From Haematococcus lacustris (taxonomy: Eukaryota; Chlorophyta; Chlorophyceae; Chlamydomonadales; Haematococcaceae), in NCBI GenBank assembly GCA_030144725.1, contig JASKMD010000016.1, forward strand, positions 1,207,793-1,271,792: 64,000 nt of DNA, in the 5' to 3' direction. Below the pieces are notes generated by a model that was not told the origin of the DNA, ran no database searches, and worked only from the letters and a program-made list of their open reading frames with translations. Of the stretch, positions 35,501 through 47,500 are shown one piece after another. Both the position numbers and the translations under genes were made by a program. Position 1 is the first letter of the stretch. Each line of letters begins with the position of its first letter.

Positions 35501-38500
35501 GGCAACCAGGTTGAGGGCGACCACCACTTGCCAGTCCAACACACTGGGGTCACACACGCCGAATCTCACACTTTGCACCACCGTCAGCACCTTGGCCCTC
35601 ACTTGGGCCTTCATTGCCGGGGACCACTAACCACGCTTGTAGCAATAACCGGGACTCTGCACTGACCCCTTCTCTCCTCCACTTTATGAGGCTTAGCCCG
35701 TTTACTAGCTGCATCGTTCAAAGTTAGAGCAACTGGTCATTATCATCATCAGCAGCTGCACCACCACCACATGAGTCGCACCAAGCGGCTCATCCTACTC
35801 AGTGGCAATGCTGGGTGGTGGCAGCATCTTGTGCTGAACCTATGTCTGAAATGGTACGCTGTGTTGTACCAGGCTCAAGAAAAGCTGGGTGAGCGTGTGG
35901 ATGAGCTGAAGGAGGAGCTTAAGCAGCAGGTGAGCAGGAGAGACGTGGGATCAAGTTGTACTATTGTTTTTTTTCTCGCTTGAGCACCAGTATTCTGCTT
36001 TATCAGCAGTGTATTTTCCAGCTCAAGCAACAGTGTTATTGATTAAGCGCAAACAGTTTATACGGTGAACACTGCAACGCCACAAGGTAGCCCTCGTCTC
36101 TGTGCTCTGCTCCAGGATGTTTGCTTTCCGTGCTGTGTTGGTCCAGGTTGAGGCGCTGGTCAGCAGGGTGGATGACGTGGACACTCTGGCCCAGAGCACC
36201 AGCCATACTGCAGACGCCCTGGGCAGCAGGTAAGACCAGTAGCAGGGAAGCAGGCAAGACCAGCAGCAGGGTAGGGCAACAAACCTAGCTGACCCCTGAC
36301 TGCATGCTGTCTGCAGTGTGGAGGCAGCTGAGCAGAAGCTGGCTGCTGCAGATGGCCGACTTGCTGAGGTGGCCAAGCAAGTGGAGGAAGCCATGGAAAG
36401 CTTAAAGGTGGGGACAGGCTGGTGCGGGAGCAGCACTGCCTGCCTGCCTGCCTTCCGGTCTGCCTCGTCTAATCAAAACACAGGCCTGCTTCTGTTTCCC
36501 ACTCCTTCCCATCACCTCCTTCTTTCACCTGAACAGCAGAAGACAGGAAGTAGATAGAGAACGACACAAAGACAAACACTCAAGACCTGCTGTGTTGAAC
36601 AGTGGCTGAAAAACTCCTCACTGCATCCCTACTCCTTCCCTTCCCACTGCACATCAGCCTTTTCTAGTCGTGCTGCTTACCTCCCAAGCCACATAGGCAG
36701 TGGTCCCCTCTCCCTCAGCGCCCTCAGCCTCCTCTGGCTGCCTTGCTGCAGGCGGCTGAGGTGCGGCAGGCGCAGCTGTCCGACAACCTGTCTGCCCGCA
36801 TTGACCAGCTGGGTGTGGGTGCGGTGGAGGCCTCCCTCAAGCAGCAGCAGGCGGCAGTGCAAGCGCTGCAAACCAAGGTAGGCAGGGCAGCGGTGCATGC
36901 AGTGCATGCAAGACACTTATTGCTGTTGCAGCACACTGCGAGCAATCTGCCTTAGTGCCACGGAGGGCCTACAGGCAGCAGGGCAGCGGCAGCCAAGAGG
37001 CAGCAGGGCAGCGGCAGCCAAGAAGCAGCAGGGCATCAGGCTTAGCACATGCTGGACATGCACACCATTTCTACACGACGGTTCTGAGCCAATGATGATG
37101 TGGTGGGGACTGTAGTCTGTTGGGGTTCGGATTCATTGGCCCAACTGCCTTTGACATGCAGTCGACATGCAACTACAAGGGTCAGGGTCGATAAATGGTC
37201 AAACTGCTTGCAGCATGCAACTACAAGGGTCAGGGTGTGCATTGGTTGTGGTTGCGGTGCAGGTGGAGGAGCTGGCAACGTCAGCTCAATCAGGCGCCGA
37301 GGCAGCTCTGCAGGTTCCCAAGGTAAGTACTTCCCTAGGAGTTTGACGGCAACCAAGATGACAGCTCACTAATCAGCCTGGCGGGCAGCAAATACCAACG
37401 CAAAGGCAGTGTTATGTCCCCTCCCTGGAGGTGTTGTTAGATGTGAAGTATAGTATAATGTCGGAGGCCGAGCTGTTACGGGAAAATAACGGTCGAGGCT
37501 GGGTCGAGAGTTGCGGTAAACGTCGAGGCGCAGCCGAGACGTTTACGCAACTCGAGACCTGGCCGAGACTGTTATTTGGACGTGAACAGCGCTGGCCGAG
37601 ACATTATGCGATATCCCTTTACATTACGGGTACCTTCTTTCTAGCTTGCTAGCTGTCGCGGCTAGCCTTGCCGTTGCCTAAGCATCGCGCTGCTACCGCG
37701 GACACCTTTGACTTGCAAGACACTTTTCCAGTAATTGGGGTCAAGGCTCGCACTTTTCCCGTAATTTTGACCAAGGCTCGCACTTTTCCCGTAATTTTGA
37801 CCAAGGCTCGCACTTTTTCAGTAATTTTGAGAAGGGCCGCACTTTTCCCGTAATTGTTGCAAGGCGCGCACTTTTCCCACTTCTCCCAAGCTCTTGTCCC
37901 AGTCTTCATCGTAGTCTCAGCCATCATACCCGATAGCACATACACGACCGGCAGCAAGAACAGTGGACGACGATGTTGAGCACGAGTCCCTCGATTTAAC
38001 TTGCCGCCCCCTCCGCTGGAGATTGCAGCACGTCGTGCAGCAGCAAGACTGTCAGGTGAGAAAAGTAGAATAACCGCGTTGACCATGGTGACCGCCTTGA
38101 CCAACATTGACCTTACTTTGCTGCCAACATTGACGACAACGACTACCGCCTAAATGACCACCCCAAGTAAGCTAGCTCACTTCACCACAACAGCTTGCGG
38201 ACGCGACAGCCAAGTCAAGCCAAGCTTTGCTGATGCGACAATGGAGCTCTTGGACTCCGCGGTTTGGGGTCTTTAACGGGTGGGCCTTGCAAAGCCACGC
38301 AAGCAATATGCGGATGCTGCCGCTTAGCCTGACTTCTACCATTATTCAGCTTTGTGCGATAGTTGTCTACCTTGCATAGCAGGAACTTGCATATTGCCGC
38401 TACCTGCAATCACGCATATCATATTCTACCTAGCTGCTGCCCTTGCTTCACCCTATGTAGTTGCCCGCATCCTGCCCCTGGCTGCTGCCTACTGTTGACC

Positions 38501-41500
38501 CTGTTGCTGTCCCTGCGGCCTACTGCCCTCATTGCTTAGGTACTAGTGCATATGGCTGCTGCCGCACGCGTCATGTTGCCATTGCTACCGCCCATGCCAC
38601 GTGCTACGCCCAGCTGCTGCTGACTGCTGACCTTGCTACCCCTGGCTGCTGCCCTTCCGTGCGGCCTACTGCCCCTCATTGCCTAGGTAGTAGTGCATAT
38701 GGCTGCTGCCAGACGCGTCATGTTGCCATTGCTACCGCCCATGCCACGTGCTACGCCCAGCTGCTACCGACTGCTGACCTTGTTACCCTTGGCTGCTGCC
38801 CTTCCGTGTGGCATACTGCCCCTCATTGCCTAGGTGCATGTGGCTTCTTCAGGATGCGTTATGTAGCTATAGCTACCGCCCTTGCCGCGTGCTGCGCCCA
38901 GCTGCTGCCGACTGCTGACCTTGTTACCCCTGGCTGCTGCCCTTCCGTGCGGCCTACTGCCCTCATTGCCTAGGTAGTAGTGCATATGGTTGCTGCCAGA
39001 CGCGTCATGTTGCCATTGCTACCGCCCATGCCGCGTGCTACGCCTAGCTGCTGCTGACCTTGCTGCCCCTGGCTGCTGCCCTTCCGTGCGGCCTACTGCC
39101 CCTCATTGCCTAGGTTGTAATGCATATGGCTGCTGCCGGACGCGTCAAGTTGCCATTGCTGCCGCCCATGCGGCGTGCTACGCCCAGCTGCTGCCGACTT
39201 CTGACCTTGTTACCCTTGGCTGCTGCCCTTCCCTGCGGCCTACTGCCCCTCATTGCCTTGGTAGTAGTGCATATGGCTGCTGCCGGACGCGTCATGTTGC
39301 CATTGCTACCGCCCATGCCGCGTGCTACGCCCAGCTGCTACCGACTGCTGACCTTGTTACCCTTGGCTGCTGCCCTTCCGTGTGGCATACTGCCCCTCAT
39401 TGCCTAGGTGCATGTGGCTTCTGCAGGACGCGTTGTGTAGCTATAGCTGCCGCCCATGCCTCAACATCCCTAGCTGACCGACCTACTCCCTGGTGTTTTG
39501 CTCGACGCTCTGGGCCCTGGGCAGACTGCTCCAAACTGCCGTATTGCCCTCGCCAATGTTGTCGCCAATCGCGCATTTTGTGCAGATTGTTACAACTGGA
39601 CGAAGTATGTTTTTATTTGTGTGGCAGGGTTAGCGCATTGCGTCGTAATTTGTAGGGTGCTGGTCGGTTGAGTTCAGTGTGGTGCACGTTTTTTGTCTTT
39701 CCTGTAAAAGCTGTAATTGTGGTAATCGACCCCGTAATAGCCCTCTCACGTCCCGACGTCTGTATAATGTCAACTTTACGACTATATAACGATTTGTGAT
39801 TTTCTCGTAATGTAATGGGATGCTATATTCATGTTCATTTGTTTTTAGAGTCATGTTCACACACATATGGCATGGGTGCCTCCCCATGCATTCCACAAGG
39901 TGCTTGCACAGCTCTTCCATCGTGGGCCAGAGGCAGCTTACAAAGGGCGTGCGTTTGGGGCGGAGGATGGCTCTGGAGTCATCCCTGCTTAAGAAGGCCC
40001 CCCACCATTGCCAGTGCACATCAATTCAAGTATCAATCTAAAAAAAGTGAATTCAAATGACATGGGGTAGCTCATGTCGCTCATCCTGTTCATGATGTGT
40101 GTCTCAGCTCAGGCATCCATCCTTGTGTCCACGCCTGTGCAGCAGCCGGCTGTGCTGTTATGCCTCATCTTATGCTTCATCTGCTTCATGTCCTGTGGGC
40201 ACTGCATGGTCAGCACGTGCTGCATGGACATGAGCTATCAAGTATGCTGCTGCCCCTGCAGGTTCAGTCCCTTGTGGAGGCCCAGCAGCAAGCACACCAG
40301 GCCCTGGCTGCCCGGCTGGACGGGGCTGAGAAGGCGCTGGCTGAGGTGGAGAAGGCCCAGGGTGTGGATGACGGCAAGGCGGCGCTGCAGCAGCAGGTGG
40401 AGCAGGCTGAGGCGCGGCTGAAGCAGCTGGTGGAGCAGGTGGGCCAGGGCTTGCTGGGGCCACAGGCGGCTGGGGCAGGCCAGGGCGGTGTTGGCCATGG
40501 TGATGGTGCTTGGCTCCAGCTTGCAGTGCTTGCATCATCTTCCTACTCTGGAGCTCTTCTCAAACCTGGCTGCACTGGTACTGCTACTGGCTGCACCTTA
40601 ACACTCAGTCGCGGGGACGGGCCTGACCCACTGAGCCACCAGCAATAGCTAAAGAGCTCAATTGTTGAGGCGTGGGGCAACACACAGGCATGGGGTGCCT
40701 GGAATGCATCGTGATGCTACTTCCTCTTGGCTCCACTGCCCTGCGACACTGTCATATCATCAGCCCCGCACACCATTTGCAGCTCCATCCAGACCAATGC
40801 ACAAGAGTCCATGGATAGAAGCCAGCTGGACGGCCTAGACGGCCTAGACGAATTGCGTAGGGTGCAGGCCACGCTGTGTTGGGTGCATTGCCGTCCTGTC
40901 CACAAAGTCATTGGTAAATGAGATGCTTTGGCGATGCACCTCAAGTAGAGATCTGTGCAGATGTCAGCCTGATGCTTTAGCAGCTGCTGTATGATTTGCT
41001 TGTGGCTGCTCTGGTCCATAGACCTGCCGGCTTGGCCGCTGCTGGCTTGGCTGCATCTGCTATGTGAGGGTTGCCTGGCTGACATCAGACACACATGGCA
41101 GATGCGGACACACAAGAGTGTGTGCCTGTTTTGGCATAACAGCACAGCTTACTGTTTGTGGTTGTTTCTTTTCCCTGGTGCTCAGCAATCCAAGTACGGG
41201 CCTGCCCCGCCCTGCCCCGCCCCGGCCCGGCTCTCAGGAACCCGAGTGGACACCAGCACCTGTCACATGGCAGATGCGAACACACAAGGCCACCTTTTTG
41301 GTTCATGTTCTGGCGTTCCAGCGCAGCTTACTGTATGTGGATGTTCCTCTGATGCTGCTTGTGCTTCTTTTGTGTTGGGCCACAGGAAAGAGCTCTGCTG
41401 TGTTGTGCTGTGTTGTGCTGTGTTGTGTTGTGTTGGTCCAGGTTGAGGCGCTGGGCAGCAGGGTGGATGACGTGGACACTCTGGCCCAGAGCACCAGCCA

Positions 41501-44500
41501 TACTGCAGACGCCCTGGGCAGCAGGTCAGACCAGTAGCAGGGCAGCAGGCAAGGCCAGCAGCAGGGCAGCAGGCAAGACCAACAGCGAGGCAGCAGGCAA
41601 GACCAGCAGCAGGGCAGCAGGCAAGGCCTGCAGCAGGGCAGCAGGCAAGACTTGGGGCGACATAACTTCTCCACCATTACACCGCCTGTAAACCCTATCT
41701 GACCCCTGACTGCCTGCTGTCTGCAGTGTGGAGGCAGCTGAGCAGAAGCTGGCTGCTGCAGATGGCCGGCTTGCTCAGGTGGCCAAGCAAGTGGAGGAAG
41801 CCATGGAAAGCCTGAAGGTGGGGAGGGAGGCTGAGGCAAAAGCAATTGCAAGCAAAGCGGCCTTACTTCACCCTGACAACCTCAGCTGTGGCTCACCCCA
41901 CCCTCGACTCCCAAAAGTCCCTAACTCCTTGAACATTTGGAATTCCTGAACATCCTTGAAAACTCCCTGAAATCCCTGAACCCTCTCCCTCAGCGCCCTG
42001 AGCCTCCTCTGGCTGCCTTGCTGCAGGCCGCTGAGGTGCGGCAGGCGCAGCTGTCCGACAACCTGTCTGCCCGCATTGACCAGCTGGGTGTGGGTGCGGT
42101 AGAGGCCTCCCTCAAGCAGCAGGAGGCGGCAGTGCAAGCGCTGCAAACCAAGGTAGGCAGGGCAGCAGTGCATGCAGTGCATGCAAGACAGCTACGGCAA
42201 ATGATGATGAGCTGGGGTGCTCACTTGCTGGGGGGTGCTCCTACTGGTACATCGATGTAAAGTGCATGCACTTCCTCAAGTGTACATGACTCAACACAGG
42301 GACTAGGCTCACACTTCAATGGCAGGCGGTGATGCTTGGTACGCCCTCGTCCTCGTCTCCGCGGCCTTACACACCTTGGCTGTGCATCGTCTCAGATTTG
42401 TCCATTGGTTCTGCATAAAGTACTCGACCCGTCGATTATCTATTACATATAGTGGCATGACACAAAGTGTGGAGTGGGTGACCTGCTGCATGGATGCATG
42501 GGGATGCTGAGCCCCAGCTATCCATTCTTCAAGCTTGCTGCTTGGCCAGGTTCAGGGTCCTGGCACATGATCTGGCATGCATGCAATCAGCAACCTCTCT
42601 GCCATACTGTATGGGTCTGCTGTAGGTGGATGAGTTGGCGGCAGCCACCCAACAAAGCGCTGAAGCGGCCCTGCAAGTGAATAAGGTGCCTCTAGTCATA
42701 GTCCCTTGCTTGGCACCCAGGTTGTGTTTTTGTAGAAGCAACGCTGCAACTGTGTCTGCTACAGCAACACTGCAGCCGTGGTGCTGGAAGGCGAATGCCA
42801 TGTGATGATGACGGTGCTGGCAAAGTTGGTTATGATGGCGTCTTGCTTTGCACCACAAACGGACCAGGCCATATCTAGCTGCCCAGCACAATGCTGTTCT
42901 GCACCAGATCCAGGCCATGCATGCTTGCCATTGCAGCAGCAGGCTGTGCTGTACTTGTTCATGGGGTCGATTCCACCAAGGCTTCACCCTTGCCTTTACT
43001 TCCTCACGGCTTTACACACATGTGGGCCTTCATAGTACATGCATGCTGCATGGACTTCATGGGGTCCATTCCAGCAATGGGACCAGGAGGTGCCTAGTGC
43101 TGCAGCACCCAACCCTCACCCTGTGAAGCCTGTACAGGGAACGTCCCATGGAGGTGGGCACTGCATGGTCAGCACATGCTCTACCTCACATGAGTCTGCT
43201 GCTGCCCTGTAGGTTCAGTCCCTTGTGGAGGCCCAGCAGCAGGCACACCAGGCCCTGGCTGCCCGGCTGGACGGGGCTGAGAAGGCGCTGGCTGAGGTGG
43301 AGAAGGCCCAGGGTGTGGATGACGGCAAGGCGGCGCTGCAGCAGCAGGTGGAGCAGGCTGAGGCGCGGCTGAAGCAGCTGGTGGAGCAGGTGGGTCAGGG
43401 CTTGCTGGGGCCACAGGTGGCTGGGGCAGGCCAGGCCGGTGTTGGCCATGGTGATGGTGCTCGACTCCGACTTGGAGTGCTTGCATCATCTTTCTGCTCT
43501 AGAGTTCCTCTCAAACCTGCCTGCACTTTGACACTCAGTCGCGGGGACGGACCACTGAGCCACCAGCAGTAGCTCGAGAGATCAGTTTTTTGAGGCGTGG
43601 GGCAACACACAGGCATTGTGTGCCTGGGGTGCCTGGAGTGCATCGTGATGCTACTTCCTCTTGGCTCCACTGCCCTGCGACACTGTCATATCATCAGCCC
43701 CGCACACCATTTGCAGCTCCACCCAGACCAATGCACCAGAGTCCATGGATAGAAGCCAGCTGCTGATTTTGTACCTAGACGGCCTAGACAGATTGCGTAG
43801 GGTGCAGGCCACGCTGTGTTGGGTACATTACCGTCCTGTCCACAAAGTCATTGGTGAGATGCCTGTGATGCACCTCAAGTAGAGATCTGTACAGATATCA
43901 GCCTGATGCTTTAGCAGCTGCTGTATGATTTGCTTGTGGCTGCTCTGGTCCATAGACCTGCCGGCTTGGCTGCTGCTGGCTTGGCCGCATCTGCCATGTG
44001 AGGGTTGCTTGGCTGACATCAGACACACATGGCAGATGCGGACACATAAGGGTGTGTGCCTGTTTTGGCATAACAGCGCAGCTTACTGTTTGTGGTTGTT
44101 TCTTTTCCCTGGTTCTCAGCAATCCAAGCACTGGCCTGCCCCGCCCTGCCCCGCCCTGCCCCGCCCTGCCCCGCCCTGCCCCGGCCCAGCTCTCAGGACC
44201 TTGAGTGGACACCAGCACCTCTCACTTGGCAGATGCGAACACACAAGGCCACCTTGTTTGTTCATGTTCTGGCGTTCAAGCGCAGCTTACGATGTGTGGA
44301 TGTTCCTCTGATGCTGCTTGTGCTTCTTTTGTGTTGGGTCACTGTGACGAGCTGTGCTGTGTTGTGTTGTGTTGTGTTGTGTTGTGTTGTGTTGTGTTGG
44401 TCCAGGTTGAGGCGCTGGGCAGCAGGGTGGATGACGTGGACACTCTGGCCCAGAGCACCAGCCATACTGCAGACGCCCTGGGCAGCAGGTAAGACCAGTA

Positions 44501-47500
44501 GCAGGGCAGCAGGCAAGACCAGCAGCAGGGTAGGGCAACAAACCTAGTTGACCCCTGACTGCATGCTGTCTGCAGTGTGGAGGCAGCTGAGCAGAAGCTG
44601 GCTGCTGCAGATGGCCGACTTGCTGAGGTGGCCAAGCAAGTGGAGGAAGCCATGGGAAGCCTGAAGGTGGGGAGGGAGGCTGAGGCAAAAGCAGTTGCAA
44701 GCAAAGCGGCCTTACTCCACCCTGACAACCTGAGCTGTGGCTCACCCCACCCGTCACTCCCCATCCATTGCTCCACTCTCCTCTAATTCTCCTTTCTCCC
44801 TAATCTCCTGAAAATTCCTTAAACATTTGGAATTCATAAAATCTCCAAAAATCCCTGAACCCTCCCCCTCAGCGCCCTCATCCTTCTCTGGCTGCCTTGC
44901 TGCAGGCGGCTGAGGTGCGGCAGGCGCAGCTGTCCGACAACCTGTCTGCTCGCATTGACCAGCTGGGTGTGGGTGCGGTGGAGGCCTCCCTCAAGCAGCA
45001 GGAGGCGGCAGTGCAAGCGCTGCAAACCAAGGTAGGCAGGGCAGCGGTGCATGCAGTGCATGCACGACAGCTATGGCAGATATAATGATAAGCTGGGGTG
45101 CTCACTTGCTCATCTGCTGGGGTTGCCCATACTAGAACATCGATGCAGAGTGCATGCACTTCCTCAAGTGTACATGACTCAACACAGGGACTAGGTCCAC
45201 ACTTCAATGGCAGGCGGCAGGGCCACAGGTGGCTGGGGCAGGCCAGGAGGGTGTTGGCCATGGTGAATGGTGCTTGGCTCCGGCTTGCAGTGTTTGCATC
45301 ATTGGAAGGCAGGCAGGTCCTCTACCAGCCAGGCAAGGCTGTCAGGGGTGAGAGCTGGGTGCTGCCCGACACACATGGAAGGTGGGCAGGGGAGGTGGGG
45401 CAGCTCTGTACTGGGATGGGATGGCATGGTGCATGGCAGTGTTTTTTTTTTCAAAAGCCCGCTTGTCAGTTTCATAGCTCAAAATGACATGGACCAAATG
45501 TGGACCTTCAAGTTCATAGCTCTGACCTACTTGTGTCCATAGCTCAGGTACACAAAGGTTAAGAAAGATGGCACAGGCGGTTAGAGGCGGTAGCGCCCAC
45601 GCACGGCAGCGTCATCCAACCACTTGCTAATGGCACGCTCGAATGGGAACGTGTCCAACTCAAAGTGCTTGCTGCTGAAGACACGGGCACATACATTCAG
45701 GTGGCACTCCTGCAGCCTATTGCGAGTGTCATCTTTGAGGTATGCCATGGCTGAAAACATGCGCTGCTCTTCCACTGAGCCTGGCGTCATGACCAGTGCC
45801 AGCTCTGCCAGCTTGATGTACTCTGAGATGTCTGCCTTTGTGATAGGCTGGCCATCTAGGTAGCGCCAGAGCTTGGTGGTCTGCTCTGCTGGGCTGGAAG
45901 CTGATGAGCTGATGAGCTCTCTCTTGAGCTCTCTTGGCAAGCACAGCATACTGACCTGCAGCAACACGTTGCGTCTGTCATCCCGCTGGTGTCTTGCGGT
46001 GGTGATGGCATCAACCAGCTGACGTTTGTTGGATTGCTGCCTCTTGAACCTCTCCACACAGTTTTTGTGGCCAGCGGTCGCCTCATGGGTCTTAATGGTG
46101 TGTAAGTTAGATACGAAGTCCTTGTTGCAGCGCTCGCAACGCGCCTTGTATATGCTACAGCCGGCTTCAAGCCCCAAATCCTTGAGCCAGAGGGCTCGAT
46201 CGCCCTGCAAGAGCCAGCTGTCCTGGAATTTGTTGCTGTTGCCGTGAGGCCTCGTCTGTGTGTAGGCACCATCGCTGTTGCCTCTGCGGGCACGGCCCTC
46301 AGCCATCGCGGTTACGGCTCAAAGCCGAGATGCGGCTGTCAGGTCAAAGTTCACTTTTCATAGCGCGAGCCCGATAGCCCCGCAAGCCTATCATTTCATA
46401 GCGCGAAACGGCCTCCCAAATAGTGCTTTTCATAGCGAACGCTATCAATAGCGCAAAAAAACAAACACTGGTGCATGGTGCATGGGAGGATTAGGACAGA
46501 TGGCCAGCAACAGGGACCGCTGGTCACCTTGGTGCAAGTTGGCACTGTGTGAGTTGTGAGGGTGAGAGGGTGATCATAGATTGCATTACTGTGTGTCACA
46601 GCAGCTTGCAAGGGCTCAGGGCAAGGGCAGGGCTCAGGGCAAGGGCAGGGCTCAGGGCAAGGGCAGGGCTCAGGGCAAGGGCAGGGCTCAGGGCAGGCAG
46701 GGGTGGTGCCCAGGGCTCAGGGCAGGGAAGGGCCAGGGCATAGCATGGCAAGTGGTGTAAAAGTTGGCGCTGTTTGGTGAAGAACGTCACAGTCCCATCA
46801 TGGTCCAGTGATTGCACTAAAGTGTGTCGTTTGTCGCTTATGGCTGTGTCCAATGCGTGTGCAGAAGGTGCAAGAGCTGCAGCAGCAGCTGTCAACCCAG
46901 GCAGCTGCCCTTGCAGAGGCTAAGGAGCAGGTGGCAAAGCAGGCTGGCGGGCTCACTCAGGCTGGCCTAGACGAGCGGTTGCAGCAGGTACGGCCAGGCT
47001 GGGCAGTGGCAGGGCAGGGCAGCGCAGGGCAGGGCAGGGCAGGGCGGGGCAGGGCAGGGCAGGGCGGGGCAGGGCAGGGCGGGGCGGGGCAGGGCAGGGC
47101 AGGGCGGGGCGGGGCAGGGCAGGGCAGGGCAGGGCAGGGCAGGGCAGGGCAGGGCGGGGCAGGGCAGGGCGGGGCGGGGCGGGGCAGGGCAGGGCGGGGC
47201 AGGGCAGGGCGGGGTGGGGCCTGAACAGTCCACATGACTCGGTGCAGACCAATGTCATGCCTACCTAAGGAGAGGCTCAGTGCTTTACCAGCTGGCTTGT
47301 CGGGCAAAGAGCAGGGGAGAGGTAGGGTCCCGCCATGATGTCCAGCAGGGCACCCACCACCCTGCTCATGGTCCTGCCCTCTCTCTATGCTCAATTTCAG
47401 TAGTGGACTTGTGTGTTTCAGTGGTGGACTAGTGTGTTTCAGTGGTAGTGTGGTGCTGGGGCCTGGCCCTTCACAGGAGCGTGCAGAGACCGGGCAGCAG

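Larger units (their letters stand above)
36147..45031 (+). repeat. Tandem duplication of a five-exon cassette within the coiled-coil gene
   Basis: Exons of 83, 91, 126, 60 and 177 nt (537 nt, 179 codons) recur in order: copy 1 at 36147-40438, copy 2 at 41442-43389, and copy 3 at 44406-45031, which lacks the 60- and 177-nt exons. Introns are duplicated too: the sequence after the 177-nt exon in copies 1 and 2 (about 40440-41440 and 43390-44405) is colinear and highly similar. All exons keep frame, so each round lengthened the coiled coil by 179 residues. Confidence 0.92.

Noticed and set aside
38461..39655. Cys-rich repeat protein gene inside the coiled-coil intron
   Set aside because: The two frames lack ATG starts, are interrupted between 38973 and 38990, and follow the periodicity of a non-coding satellite; kept only as a repeat and an observation.
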